From Chryseobacterium culicis (lineage in GTDB: Bacteria; Bacteroidota; Bacteroidia; Flavobacteriales; Weeksellaceae): a stretch of DNA of 64,000 bases. The notes under the pieces are model-generated. The model had not been told where the DNA came from, ran no database searches, and saw nothing but the letters and a program-made list of their open reading frames with translations. Positions 52,659-61,863 of the stretch are shown here, one piece after another; position 1 is the stretch's first letter; each line of letters opens with the position of its first letter. A program made the translations under genes and the position numbers. Location of the stretch: NCBI RefSeq assembly GCF_002979755.1, contig NZ_PCPP01000001.1, forward strand, positions 1,334,665 through 1,398,664, read 5' to 3'.

Positions 52659-52691
52659 GCTCTCTTCCGGTCTTCGAAAGAGAGCTTTTTT
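52659..52691 (+). terminator. Rho-independent terminator of the GH5 gene
   Basis: GCTCTCTT and AAGAGAGC form an 8-bp stem followed by TTTTTT. Confidence 0.85.
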
Positions 52692-52703
52692 AATTACATT
52701 ATT

Positions 52704-53582
52704 ATGAAAAAAACAGCCCTTCTTTTTCTTCTGATTTCAGCATTCACTTTTGCTCAGACATCACTATTGGAACAAAAAATAAATTCAATTCTTAAGAACA
52801 AAAAAGCCACTGTAGGAGTTTCTGTCTTAGGTTTTGAAAATGGTTTCAAATATGATAAAAATGCAGACAAAAAGCTTCCGATGCAAAGTGTATTTAAATT
52901 TCACATTGCAGCAGCAGTTCTGAATTTTGTAGATCAGGGAAAGCTTTCTCTGGGTCAGAAAGTTCTACTGGACAAGTCCAATTTATTAGAAAATACATGG
53001 TCGCCGCTTCGTGATCAATATCCCGGAGGAAATGTTGAAATTCCGTTAAGTGAAGTGATTGAATATACGGTTGCCAGAAGCGACAATAACGGCTGTGATA
53101 TTCTTCTCAAATTATTGGGAGGAACCCAGACTGTTCAGAAGTTTATGGATTCAAAAGGGATAAAAGGATTTCAGATCAAATATAATGAAGAAGCCATGCA
53201 TAAGGACTGGAATGTTCAGTATGAGAATTACAGCACTACAAAATCTGCGGTTGATGCCCTGAAAAAACTGTATGATGGGAAATTATTATCAAAAAAATCT
53301 ACGGATTATCTGATGAAAGTAATGTGGTCTACTTCAACGGGATTGAACAAAATGGTGGAGCAACTTCCCAAAAACACTCCTGTCGCAAGAAAAACGGGAG
53401 CTTCCGGGAAGAATAAAGCAGGTTTAACGGGGGCAGAAAATGAAATAGGAATCGTTACTTTACCTAATGGCAAACATTATGCATTAGCTGTATTTGTCAG
53501 TAATTCAATGGAAACCGATGCGGTTAACTGCAGGATGATTTCGGATATTTCCAGGGAGGTTTGGGAATATTTTAATAAGTAA
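52704..53582 (+). CDS. class A beta-lactamase, PER/CGA/CIA-like (subclass A2)
   Basis: A 292-residue serine beta-lactamase that opens the beta-lactam ring of penicillins and cephalosporins in the periplasm. A signal peptide (MKKTALLFLLISAFTFAQ) is followed by the active-site SVFK (Ser62, Lys65 in the precursor), SDN in ARSDNNG, and an omega loop with YNEEAMHKDWNVQYENYST. The Glu166-equivalent lies in NEE, and the MHKD pattern is the A2 one also seen in PER-1. KTG is in RKTGASG. The closest relatives recalled are chromosomal enzymes of Chryseobacterium (CGA, CIA). The promoter is in a short gap after the GH5 terminator. Confidence 0.93.
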   Translation: MKKTALLFLLISAFTFAQTSLLEQKINSILKNKKATVGVSVLGFENGFKYDKNADKKLPMQSVFKFHIAAAVLNFVDQGKLSLGQKVLLDKSNLLENTWSPLRDQYPGGNVEIPLSEVIEYTVARSDNNGCDILLKLLGGTQTVQKFMDSKGIKGFQIKYNEEAMHKDWNVQYENYSTTKSAVDALKKLYDGKLLSKKSTDYLMKVMWSTSTGLNKMVEQLPKNTPVARKTGASGKNKAGLTGAENEIGIVTLPNGKHYALAVFVSNSMETDAVNCRMISDISREVWEYFNK

Positions 53583-53613
53583 AATTTTAAGCTTATTTTT
53601 AAAGCGATTTAAC

Positions 53614-54024
53614 ATGAAAAAAATAATAATAACAACAGCTCTATTGGCTTTCACATTCTTTTATTCGCAGAAGAATCAGAATTATTTAGAGATCAGCTAC
53701 GGAAGTGTATGCTGTGGTCCTGCATCTGATAAACCTGTCATGAGCTTTCTGAAAGAATTTAAGAATAAAAGCCAGATAAAAAGCATGGAAATCCTGATCC
53801 AAAAAGGAAGAGGCAGAGAGGGCGAATATACATTATATGTAGGCACTGATTTTCTTACCAAGAATCAGAAAAAAAGACTGGTAAGAGGATTAACAGCTGC
53901 TGTTTCCAACCAGAACAACAATAAGAAAAGTCAAAGTGTGGGAAATGTTTTCTTTGATTCCACAGCTGTTGTTACACAATCTGAACTTGCAGACGTAAAA
54001 AATTTAACTATCTATAAAAAATAA
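53614..54024 (+). CDS. small secreted protein, unknown function
   Basis: A 136-residue protein with a signal peptide (MKKIIITTALLAFTFFYSQ). The mature part has ISYGSVCCGPASDKPVMSFL with two adjacent Cys, then MEILIQKGRGREGEYTLYVG and VFFDSTAVVTQSELADVK. It lies 31 bp after the beta-lactamase and 7 bp before the hydroxybutyryl-CoA dehydrogenase gene, so it may share transcripts with either. I do not recognise a family. Confidence 0.75.
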   Translation: MKKIIITTALLAFTFFYSQKNQNYLEISYGSVCCGPASDKPVMSFLKEFKNKSQIKSMEILIQKGRGREGEYTLYVGTDFLTKNQKKRLVRGLTAAVSNQNNNKKSQSVGNVFFDSTAVVTQSELADVKNLTIYKK

Positions 54025-54031
54025 AGGAAAA

Positions 54032-54925
54032 ATGATCAAAAACATTGTAGTTATCGGAGCGGGAACCATGGGAAATGGTATTGCACATACTTTCGCACAA
54101 AGCGGTTTTAAAGTAAATCTTGTAGACGTATCCCAGGACGCTTTGGACAGAGGTTTAAAAACCATTACTACCAATCTTGACAGAATCATTGCAAAAGGAA
54201 ACCTTACAGAGGAGCAAAAAGCTGAAACACTGGGTAACATCACTACTTTTACAGCATTGAATGATGCCGCAGGTTCTGCTGATCTTATTGTGGAAGCTGC
54301 TACGGAAAATCTAGATCTTAAACTGAAGATTTTCGGTCAGATGGATGAACTGGCTCCTGCCAACTGTATTCTTGCAACCAACACCTCATCTATATCTATT
54401 ACAAAAATTGCTGCAGCTACGAAAAGAGCTGATAAAGTAATTGGGATGCACTTCATGAACCCGGTTCCTATTATGAAACTGGTAGAAATTATCAAAGGAT
54501 ATTCTACTTCCAAAGAGACTTTTGATTCCATTTATGAAATGAGCAAAACATTGGGTAAAGTTCCTGTAGAAGTAAATGATTATCCTGGTTTTGTAGCCAA
54601 CAGAATTTTAATGCCTATGATCAATGAGTCTATTGAAACACTTTATAACGGTGTGGCTGGTGTAGAAGAAATTGATACGGTTATGAAATTGGGAATGGCT
54701 CATCCGATGGGTCCTCTTCAGCTTGCAGACTTTATCGGTCTTGATGTATGTCTTGCGATCCTGAATGTGATGTATGACGGTTTCAAAAATCCTAAATACG
54801 CTCCGAACCCATTGCTTGTAAATATGGTGACAGCCGGAAAATTGGGTGTAAAATCAGGAGAAGGGTTTTACGATTATTCTGAAAGCAAAAAAGCTGAAAA
54901 AGTTTCAAAAATGTTTTTGAAGTAA
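54032..54925 (+). CDS. 3-hydroxybutyryl-CoA dehydrogenase
   Basis: A 297-residue 3-hydroxyacyl-CoA dehydrogenase, oxidising 3-hydroxybutyryl-CoA (or reducing acetoacetyl-CoA) with NAD(P). It has the Rossmann motif VIGAGTMGNGIAHTF, LIVEAATENLDLK, the catalytic His in GMHFMNPVP, Glu in VEIIKG, VNDYPGFVANRILMPMINE, and a C-terminal helical domain with GMAHPMGPLQLADFIGLD. The length is that of single-function Hbd/PaaH enzymes. Confidence 0.94.
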   Translation: MIKNIVVIGAGTMGNGIAHTFAQSGFKVNLVDVSQDALDRGLKTITTNLDRIIAKGNLTEEQKAETLGNITTFTALNDAAGSADLIVEAATENLDLKLKIFGQMDELAPANCILATNTSSISITKIAAATKRADKVIGMHFMNPVPIMKLVEIIKGYSTSKETFDSIYEMSKTLGKVPVEVNDYPGFVANRILMPMINESIETLYNGVAGVEEIDTVMKLGMAHPMGPLQLADFIGLDVCLAILNVMYDGFKNPKYAPNPLLVNMVTAGKLGVKSGEGFYDYSESKKAEKVSKMFLK

Positions 54926-54976
54926 TCTTAAATCAATAATTTTAATTATCTTTGAGAAAGTTAAAACATTAAAAAA

Positions 54977-55216
54977 ATGAAATTACCAAAGTTTTTATTA
55001 GCAGATAATTCGGAATTTCCAGAGGATCTATTCGTGGTTCATACAGAATATCCAAGATTTATCTTAAACGTTGAGGAAGAAGAAGTTGAGTGGTTAGATG
55101 ATCTTGAAGGTGATGATGAAGAAACGATGGCAGACGAGGCTACTAAAGTAGTAGAAGCAGCGTTCAAATGGTGCGACGAAGAATTGGCTAAGTACGACGA
55201 AGAAGAGGAAGATTAA
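54977..55216 (+). CDS. small acidic conserved protein, unknown function
   Basis: A 79-residue acidic protein: MKLPKFLLADNSEFPEDLFV then HTEYPRFILNVEEEEVEWLD and an Asp/Glu-rich helical end. It is well conserved in composition among flavobacteria as far as I recall, without a known role. Own terminator at 55234. Confidence 0.82.
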   Translation: MKLPKFLLADNSEFPEDLFVVHTEYPRFILNVEEEEVEWLDDLEGDDEETMADEATKVVEAAFKWCDEELAKYDEEEED

Positions 55217-55233
55217 TAACACTCTAAACATAA

Positions 55234-55259
55234 AAAAGGAACTCAATTGAGTTCCTTTT
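55234..55259. terminator. bidirectional terminator between convergent genes
   Basis: AAAAGGAACTCAA and its complement form a perfect 13-bp arm pair with no spacer. T-runs lie on both sides; it serves the acidic gene (+) and the META gene (-). Confidence 0.85.
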
Positions 55260-55265
55260 GTTTTT

Positions 55266-55676
55266 TTATTCTGATTTTGTGAATTTCAATAGTAAAAGAT
55301 TGTCTTTATACAATTCTAAAGTATTTCCGGAAATCACATATTTGTTTGCTTTTCCCATCATATCCATAAAATTCTGCTCTACTCCGATGTTGTTGCACAT
55401 CATTTTTGTAGATCCCATTTGTCCTGCAGTAAAACTTCCAGTAGACGGATCTATTGTAGCCGCTCCGAAATAGTTATTACATCCTGCATTTCCTGTGATC
55501 TTCTCTCCTTCAATGTTCAATGTTGGAACTTTACCTTTTACCGTTTCAGCCAAAGTCCATTTGGTATTGGTAAGAACAGGCTGAGCTTTCCCTACTTTAG
55601 ACGCAGACGGACTTGTCATTGATCCACAAGAAGCTAATACTGCAGCGGTACATATACTTAAAAAAAGATTTTTCAT
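55266..55676 (-). CDS. META domain (HslJ-like) lipoprotein
   Basis: A 136-residue lipoprotein. The signal MKNLFLSICTAAVLASC has its lipidated Cys at 17. The mature part is one META domain: NTKWTLAETVKGKVPTLNIE, ITGNAGCNNYFGAATIDPST, MGSTKMMCNNIGVEQNFMDM. HslJ-type META proteins are linked to stress or drug tolerance in other bacteria; no mechanism is known. Confidence 0.9.
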   Translation of the reverse strand: MKNLFLSICTAAVLASCGSMTSPSASKVGKAQPVLTNTKWTLAETVKGKVPTLNIEGEKITGNAGCNNYFGAATIDPSTGSFTAGQMGSTKMMCNNIGVEQNFMDMMGKANKYVISGNTLELYKDNLLLLKFTKSE

Positions 55677-55848
55677 TTTTTTCTTTTTGAATTAACCCAA
55701 ATTTACGGAAATTATATTATTTAAACGGGTTGCCAAGAATTTTATTATTCTTTAACAGTTGATATTTTGAATATTTTTCCGGTCTAATTGTAGGAATAAA
55801 AAGCATTATTCATTATCATAACTGGTATTCTAAAGCTTAAAAGTTGGA
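55677..55848. other. intergenic stretch, no feature seen
   Basis: The META gene's upstream region, AT-rich, with no element that I can support before the family 3 copy at 55849. Confidence 0.35.
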
Positions 55849-56012
55849 AAACGCAAAGACGCAAATAATTTTAATGAGGAACGCTTCTAAGACACAGGGA
55901 TTTTATCTTTGATAAAATTTCAACAGTAATTTTGTCATTCTGAAAAAATCTATATTATACTTAGTATCTGAAAACGTACTGCGCCGAGACTCCTACGGAG
56001 TGACAAAGATTG
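55849..56012. repeat. dispersed intergenic element, family 3 (full form)
   Basis: AAACGCAAAGACGCAAAT, AGACACAGGG, the hairpin ATTTTATC-TTT-GATAAAAT, then TTTGTCATTCTG on the left and GAGACTCCTACGGAGTGACAAA on the right. It is the longest copy seen. Confidence 0.7.
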
Positions 56013-56060
56013 TGGATAGACCGCTACCGAATCATAAGAAAATATGCAATAAAACACAAT

Positions 56061-56128
56061 TCAATAGGAACGGGCTTTAGCCCGTTTTTGCTTACAACCA
56101 ATATTCAATGGGCTTTAGCCGAAACTTA
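56061..56128 (-). repeat. dispersed intergenic element, family 2, inverted
   Basis: TCAATAGGAACGGGCTTTAG with CCCGT, about 28 bp, then GGGCTTTAGCCGAAACTTA: the plan of the 62894 copy in reverse. It directly follows the family 3 element. Confidence 0.78.
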
Positions 56129-56167
56129 CTATATGAATACATTTTCTTAAAAGATTAAAAACAAAAA

Positions 56168-56194
56168 AAAACGGACTTTTTTTAAGTCCGTTTT
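56168..56194 (-). terminator. Rho-independent terminator of pheT
   Basis: AAAACGGACTT and AAGTCCGTTTT form an 11-bp perfect stem with a 5-nt loop and a T-run on the minus strand. Confidence 0.88.
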
Positions 56195-56223
56195 AGTTAT
56201 AATGAAATAAGTATTTTCAAGTA

Positions 56224-58626
56224 TTAAGATCTCAACTCTGCGTTGAATTCTTTCTGGAAAGCTTTAATCAGAGAGTCCATTACTTCGGTAATCTCTTTTT
56301 CTTCCAGTGTTTTTTCTTCATTTAACAGCTCAAAGCTCATAGCATAAGACTTCTTACCTTCAGGAAGATTTTTCCCTTCATACACGTCGAACAGGTTGAT
56401 GCTCTTAATGAACGAAGATTTATTCTTTTTAGCAGTCTGATATAAATCCTGATAGTTTACATTTTTATCAATCAGTAAAGCTAAGTCTCTTCTGATTTTG
56501 TTGAATTTCGGAATGTCTTTGAATTTCAATTCATTTTTAGAACGCAATTCCTGAGCATATTCCAGTTCAATTTCTGCATAGAAACACTCCTGATCAATAT
56601 CAAAGTCTTTTAGCAAAGCTGGAGCTACTTTTCCGATTCTTACCAACGTTTTACCTTCTGCCTCATATGCCAAAGCATCAGAGAATCTGTCATCAGATAG
56701 AGCAACTTCTTTGTAATCTACCGCAAGTCTTTCCAATAAAACTTTTACATACGCTTTAAGGTTATAGAAACTTACAGCAGACTTTGGCTGAAGCCAGTTT
56801 TCGGAAACATCTCTTCCGGAAACCAATAATGCCAATTGTTTTCTTTCTTCGTATTTATCTTTTTTGTGATAAATTTTTCCTAATTCGAAGAATTTAATAT
56901 CCTGATTCTTTCTGTTGATGTTATAAACTGTATTCTGAAGAAGTCCTTCCAATAAAGACTTTCTCATGAACGCCAAATCACCGCTTAAAGGATTCAATAG
57001 TTTTACCGCATCCGTTTCATCTTTTACAGAAGTCAATGAATTGTTCATGACTTCATTGAAGCCAATGCTTTGTAAAGTTCTTGCCCAGTTATTTTCCAGT
57101 TCATCCTGATCGTTAGTACTCAGCTTAACCGGCGTAAATGAAAACTTCTGTGGCGCATCAATTTTATTGTATCCGTAGATTCTTAAAATCTCTTCAATCA
57201 CATCAATTTCTCTTGTTACATCTGCTCTGTAAGCAGGAACAGAGATTTCAAAACCGTTAGGAATTTCATTTAATACCTGAATTTCCAACGCTTTTAAGAT
57301 TTCCTTTACTTTTTCTCTGTGAATCTTTGTTCCTAAAATCTGCTCAATTTTAGAGAATCTGATAATCACATAGTTATCTTCTATTTTCTTAGGATATTCT
57401 TCCAGTAACTCTCCCACTAATTTTCCTTCAGCAATTTCCTGAATCATTTTAATAGCGTGAGTGATGGCTGTTCTTGTAAGGTTCGGGTCTACTCCTCTTT
57501 CAAATCTGAAAGAAGCATCGGTATTCAAGCTGTGCGCTTTAGCTCCTTTTCTTACAGCAATCGGATTGAAGTAAGCACTTTCAAGGAATATTGTTTTCGT
57601 TGTTTCAGATACTCCTGAATTCTCACCACCAAATACTCCGGCAATGCACATTGGCTTATCTTTACCGTCTTTGATCATGATTTCAGAACCATTCAATGTT
57701 CTTTCAACACCATCTAAAGTAGTGAACTTTGTTCCCGGCTTTACAACCCCTACTTTCACTTTCTTATCTGCAATTTTATCAGCATCAAAGGCGTGAAGCG
57801 GCTGTCCGTACCCGTGAAGAATATAGTTGGTAATATCTACAACATTATTGATTGGGCTAAGTCCAATGGCTTTCAGTCTGTCTTTTAACCAAGATGGAGA
57901 TTCTGCAACTTTCACGTTTTCAATAACAGCTCCGATGTATCTTGGACACAATTCAGCATCTTCAATTTCCAGTTTGAAATCATGAGTTCCCTCATTATTC
58001 AAAACTTCAGAAGCTACTTTATTGAATTGAGATTTCAATTGATTGGTAGAAAGATAGGCATGTAAATCTCTGGCAACACCATAGTGAGACATAGCATCCG
58101 TTCTGTTGGGTGTTAATCCGATTTCAAAAACCTCATCATTGGTAAGCTCAAAATAGTCAGCGAAGTTTTTCCCCACTTCATATTTGGTTTCATCCAGCAC
58201 CATGATTCCTCCGTGATCTTCGCTAAGACCTAATTCATCTTCTGCACAGATCATTCCCTGAGAAACCTCTCCTCTGATTTTTGCTTCTTTAATTTCAAAA
58301 AAGTTTCCGGTTTTGTCATAGATTTTAGTTCCGACAACGGCTACAGGAACAGTTTGTCCTGCATCTACATTAGGAGCTCCGCAAACAATGTTCAACACTT
58401 TTCCGTTTCCTACGTCTACTGTTGTCTTCTTCAGTTTGTCAGCATTAGGATGTTTTTCGCAAGTCAGTACTTTACCTACAACCATTCCTTCCAGGCTGCC
58501 TCTTACACTTTCAAATTTATCTATCCCTTCAACCTCAAGACCAATATCTGTAAGGAATTCACCGATTCTTTCAGTTTTTGATTCCGTTTTTACAAAGTCC
58601 TTCAGCCAGTTGTTTGATATTTTCAT
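56224..58626 (-). CDS. pheT: phenylalanine--tRNA ligase, beta subunit
   Basis: An 800-residue PheT, which with PheS charges tRNA-Phe. Domains in order: N-terminal and EMAP-like tRNA-binding domain (GMVVGKVLTCEKHPNADKLK), B3/B4 editing domain (NNVVDITNYILHGYGQPLHA), B5 (YVIIRFSKIEQILGTKI, then RADVTREIDVIEEILRIYGY), the catalytic-like core, and the C-terminal ferredoxin-like anticodon-binding domain (FKDIPKFNKIRRDLALLIDK). pheS is not adjacent, so the subunits are encoded apart. Confidence 0.97.
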   Translation of the reverse strand: MKISNNWLKDFVKTESKTERIGEFLTDIGLEVEGIDKFESVRGSLEGMVVGKVLTCEKHPNADKLKKTTVDVGNGKVLNIVCGAPNVDAGQTVPVAVVGTKIYDKTGNFFEIKEAKIRGEVSQGMICAEDELGLSEDHGGIMVLDETKYEVGKNFADYFELTNDEVFEIGLTPNRTDAMSHYGVARDLHAYLSTNQLKSQFNKVASEVLNNEGTHDFKLEIEDAELCPRYIGAVIENVKVAESPSWLKDRLKAIGLSPINNVVDITNYILHGYGQPLHAFDADKIADKKVKVGVVKPGTKFTTLDGVERTLNGSEIMIKDGKDKPMCIAGVFGGENSGVSETTKTIFLESAYFNPIAVRKGAKAHSLNTDASFRFERGVDPNLTRTAITHAIKMIQEIAEGKLVGELLEEYPKKIEDNYVIIRFSKIEQILGTKIHREKVKEILKALEIQVLNEIPNGFEISVPAYRADVTREIDVIEEILRIYGYNKIDAPQKFSFTPVKLSTNDQDELENNWARTLQSIGFNEVMNNSLTSVKDETDAVKLLNPLSGDLAFMRKSLLEGLLQNTVYNINRKNQDIKFFELGKIYHKKDKYEERKQLALLVSGRDVSENWLQPKSAVSFYNLKAYVKVLLERLAVDYKEVALSDDRFSDALAYEAEGKTLVRIGKVAPALLKDFDIDQECFYAEIELEYAQELRSKNELKFKDIPKFNKIRRDLALLIDKNVNYQDLYQTAKKNKSSFIKSINLFDVYEGKNLPEGKKSYAMSFELLNEEKTLEEKEITEVMDSLIKAFQKEFNAELRS

Positions 58627-58833
58627 TTGTTAATCTATCTACTTATTTAATTCGTCAGATGAGTTATAAGAGTTCACCTGCTCTATTTTGAAACTTTTAT
58701 TTGAAATTCCACACCTTATTCCGGTATGATTTTTCGAGCTACAAATGTCGTGTTTTTTTGAGAAATAGAGAAATTTAGAAGCGATTTTAAGATAATAAAT
58801 TTTCGTTAATCCTTCTGTTACGGATTCGGGAAT

Positions 58834-59451
58834 CTATTGGGCCAACGGTCTTACGATCTTCTTCAGGCTGTCAGAAAATAATACCAACCCTCCGGCCATC
58901 ATGATAATATCTTTCAAAACCAAACGTCCTGCTCCTGACAGATAGGGAAAGCCATACTGAGGAGTCGTATAATCTCCACCCAGATTGGGTACATATACTT
59001 CCGGCGTTGTTATGAGGAATGATAGCGTGACGAATGACATTAAAAATGTTAAAACACCTCCAACGGCTCCTATTTTAGGAAACCAGATTCCTAACAGCAC
59101 CAAAAATCCGATTACAACAATCATTGATCCCAAACCATAGGAAAAGGTATACGTTCTGTTTTCCTTATGCCAGTCGATATTTTTCTGGATCACTTTTCCT
59201 TCAGGATTTTTATACAGAGTATATTCTGCAACAAGCTTTTTATCTTCATTGAAAACTTTATGATCTGCATTTTTGTAAAAGAAACTCATCAAAGGGCTAT
59301 TGGCAACGAAAGGGACAATTCCATCCGCTTCATAATGAAATGCCTTTAAACCTCCAATCCAGGCCATAACAATGAAAATTGAAATTCTTAGAAAATTGAA
59401 AAAGTAAGTATCCAATTGTAATAAACGGTGGTAAATACGGTTGTTCTGCAT
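58834..59451 (-). CDS. DUF417 (YkgB/RclC-like) membrane protein
   Basis: A 205-residue inner-membrane protein of DUF417. It has ISIFIVMAWIGGLKAFHYEA, the DG(I/L)VPFVANSPLMSF signature, VIGFLVLLGIWFPKIGAVGG, VLTFLMSFVTLSFLITTPEV, and YLSGAGRLVLKDIIMMAGGL at the end. E. coli RclC is of this family and protects against reactive chlorine. An AraC regulator gene lies 63 bp upstream on the same strand, as with RclR in E. coli, so a similar role is plausible but not shown. Confidence 0.88.
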   Translation of the reverse strand: MQNNRIYHRLLQLDTYFFNFLRISIFIVMAWIGGLKAFHYEADGIVPFVANSPLMSFFYKNADHKVFNEDKKLVAEYTLYKNPEGKVIQKNIDWHKENRTYTFSYGLGSMIVVIGFLVLLGIWFPKIGAVGGVLTFLMSFVTLSFLITTPEVYVPNLGGDYTTPQYGFPYLSGAGRLVLKDIIMMAGGLVLFSDSLKKIVRPLAQ

Positions 59452-59514
59452 GTGATTTATTTTTTACCAAAGGTATTCACATGCTTACCGCTCCAACATA
59501 GATATTTGAGGACA

Positions 59515-60345
59515 TTACATGGACATTTTCGCCACTACCGAGATTCCTACTTTTTCTCTGTATTTCTTTGGGGAACATCCTACCGATTTTTTGAAATACC
59601 TGCTGAAGTAAAACTCATCTGCAAAGCCAAGTTCCGAAGCAATTTCTTTGACAGATCTGTAGGTTAAATGCAACAGTTTTTTAGATTCAAGAATAATTCT
59701 TTCATTAATAATCTGAGTAGGTGTTTTGGTAAATTCCTTCTTTACCGCTTTACTTAATGTATTATTGGTGATGCTCAGTTTGTCACTGTAAAAAGAAAGT
59801 TCTTTTTCATTTTTAAAATGGGTTTCCAACAGTTTCTGAAATTCTGCAGCATTTTTATTAGGTAGCTTATCATGAGAAACTGCAGTGTTTTCCATACTGC
59901 TTTTCTGTTTACTTCCAATAGCAAGAATAAGCTGGATATAGGTTTTGATAATGGATTCAGAGAACGGATGTTTTTCAGATTCTTCTTTTTCAATATGATT
60001 AAATAGCTCAAGAATATAATGATAGTTTTTCTCTGACAATTCAATGCCTGGGTTGAGATAAATATTATTGAAAAGCAATCCGTTGCATGCTACCTCTTCT
60101 TTATGATATTCTATACAGTAATAATCACCATGAAAGAAAAGCATATGCATAGTCTCATCAGATTCCGAAGCCAGTTTAACCTTCTGGTAAGGGGAAAGAA
60201 ACAGAATATTATATCCGCTGTACGAATAGTTGATATCATCTACAGAGAAAACACCAGCTCCTTTCCACAGAATGACACTATAGTTTTCCGTAGTCAATTC
60301 TGAAGGAAAATCTGAGGTATGATAAGACTGTATTTTTATTTTCAT
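59515..60345 (-). CDS. AraC family transcriptional regulator
   Basis: A 276-residue AraC regulator. The N-terminal cupin-like part (NYSVILWKGAGVFSVDDINY to ILFLSPYQKVKLAS) is followed by the HTH pair (SFYSDKLSITNNTLSKAVKK and SVKEIASELGFADEFYFSRY with FKKSVG). The ATG at 60345 is used; an upstream TTG is ignored. It is in line with the DUF417 gene, its probable target. Confidence 0.9.
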   Translation of the reverse strand: MKIKIQSYHTSDFPSELTTENYSVILWKGAGVFSVDDINYSYSGYNILFLSPYQKVKLASESDETMHMLFFHGDYYCIEYHKEEVACNGLLFNNIYLNPGIELSEKNYHYILELFNHIEKEESEKHPFSESIIKTYIQLILAIGSKQKSSMENTAVSHDKLPNKNAAEFQKLLETHFKNEKELSFYSDKLSITNNTLSKAVKKEFTKTPTQIINERIILESKKLLHLTYRSVKEIASELGFADEFYFSRYFKKSVGCSPKKYREKVGISVVAKMSM

Positions 60346-60505
60346 GATGAGCAATTTTAAACACTAATGACACTAATAACCCACAAATAACACGATCCGT
60401 ATGGTTCCCATTTGTGATTTTTGTGAAAAAATTTGTGTAATTCGTGTTTTAAACAAAAAACATATTTTCTATTCTTTCAGGAATTACCAATATTCCATAA
60501 AAACA

Positions 60506-60527
60506 AAAGCCGGAAAATTCCGGCTTT
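60506..60527 (-). terminator. Rho-independent terminator of dnaN
   Basis: AAAGCCGGAA and TTCCGGCTTT form a 10-bp stem around two bases, with TTGTTTTT beyond it on the minus strand. Confidence 0.85.
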
Positions 60528-60548
60528 CTATTATTTGTGATCTTAATC

Positions 60549-61679
60549 TTACAATCCGATTACCGGCATTGATAACATTAAGATATTTTCATTTTCTTCA
60601 AGACCGTCAAGAGGTTCGATGATCCCAGGTCTGTTAGGTTGAGACATTTTCATAGTGATATCATCCGATCCTAAGATTGTCAGCATTTCAGTTAAGAATT
60701 TAGAGCTGAACCCGATATTGATATCTTCTCCGTTGTAATCACAAGGAATCTGCATATCTGCTTTGTTTGCATATTCAGTATCTTCTGCATGAAGGTGAAG
60801 AATATTTCCGGAAAGCTTGAATCTTACCTGGTTGGTAGATTTATTAGACATGATAGATGCTCTTTTGATCGCTCCTAGTAATAAGTTTCTGTTGATTGTC
60901 AATACATTTGGATTTTCTTTTGGAATTACCGCTGTATAATTAGGATATTTTCCGTCAATCAGTCTACAGATCCAGATATGCTTACCAAAAGTAAACTTAG
61001 CCATATTCTCATTGAAGTCGATGGTAACGTCTTCATTGGAACTAGCCAAAATATTTTTGAAAATGTTAAGAGGCTTTTTAGGCATGATAAACTCCATCGG
61101 TTCGGCATTCATCAGATCTGCTCTTTTGTACACCACCAATCTGTGGGAGTCTGTAGAAACGAAATTGGTTTCGTTTTCTCCAAACTGGAAAAGAACTCCT
61201 GTCATTACCGGACGAAGAGAGTCGTTACTTGTAGCGAATAGTGTGTTTGTCAAAGCTTCAGACAATACTCCTGCCGGCATCGTTACGCTTTGTGAAGCGT
61301 CAAATTCTGGCAATTCAGGATAGTCATCAGCATTGTCTAATGCTACTGCGAAATTATCTTTTTCATCTAAAATCTCAAGCTGGCTTCCCGTTCCTTCCGC
61401 ATTGTCTTTTACAACAAATGTTAAAGGCTGTTCACCATATGTCTTGATAAAATCCTGAAAAATTTTAGCAGGAACAGCAAATTTACCTGTATCATCAGAC
61501 TTTACTTCCAGAGAAGTAACAAGAGTTGTCTCGCCGTCAGATGCTGTAATGGTAACATTATTTCCGTCTAATTCAAAAAGATAGTTTTCTAAAATCGGTC
61601 TCGATTGAGAGCTTGATATTACGCCACTTACAGTTTGCAACGCCTTCTGCAGTTCACCACTTGAAATAATAAATTTCAT
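60549..61679 (-). CDS. dnaN: DNA polymerase III sliding clamp, beta subunit
   Basis: A 376-residue beta clamp with the standard three repeated domains. It opens MKFIISSGELQKALQTVSGV and IPILE-type (SRPILENYLFELDG), and carries ASDGETTLVTSLEVK, ATDGHRL-type (STDSHRLVVYKRA) and the C-terminal RPGIIEPLDG, ending MLSMPVIGL. The window shows no dnaA, gyrB or DnaA-box cluster beside it, so it is not part of a classical origin cluster. It is monocistronic with its own terminator. Confidence 0.96.
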   Translation of the reverse strand: MKFIISSGELQKALQTVSGVISSSQSRPILENYLFELDGNNVTITASDGETTLVTSLEVKSDDTGKFAVPAKIFQDFIKTYGEQPLTFVVKDNAEGTGSQLEILDEKDNFAVALDNADDYPELPEFDASQSVTMPAGVLSEALTNTLFATSNDSLRPVMTGVLFQFGENETNFVSTDSHRLVVYKRADLMNAEPMEFIMPKKPLNIFKNILASSNEDVTIDFNENMAKFTFGKHIWICRLIDGKYPNYTAVIPKENPNVLTINRNLLLGAIKRASIMSNKSTNQVRFKLSGNILHLHAEDTEYANKADMQIPCDYNGEDINIGFSSKFLTEMLTILGSDDITMKMSQPNRPGIIEPLDGLEENENILMLSMPVIGL

Positions 61680-61863
61680 AGATTTATAAAATAAGTTTCT
61701 ACAAATATAATAAATAGATACAACAAAGAAAAGAATAATATAGAGGAGTTTTTCACAAAGATCCTTAATTTGTTTTGAGCCTTGACATTATGCTTGTATT
61801 TCTTGGGAGATTCATTTTTTTATCAAAATACAAAGACTATCTTTGTCTGAAAAGTTCAAAATC

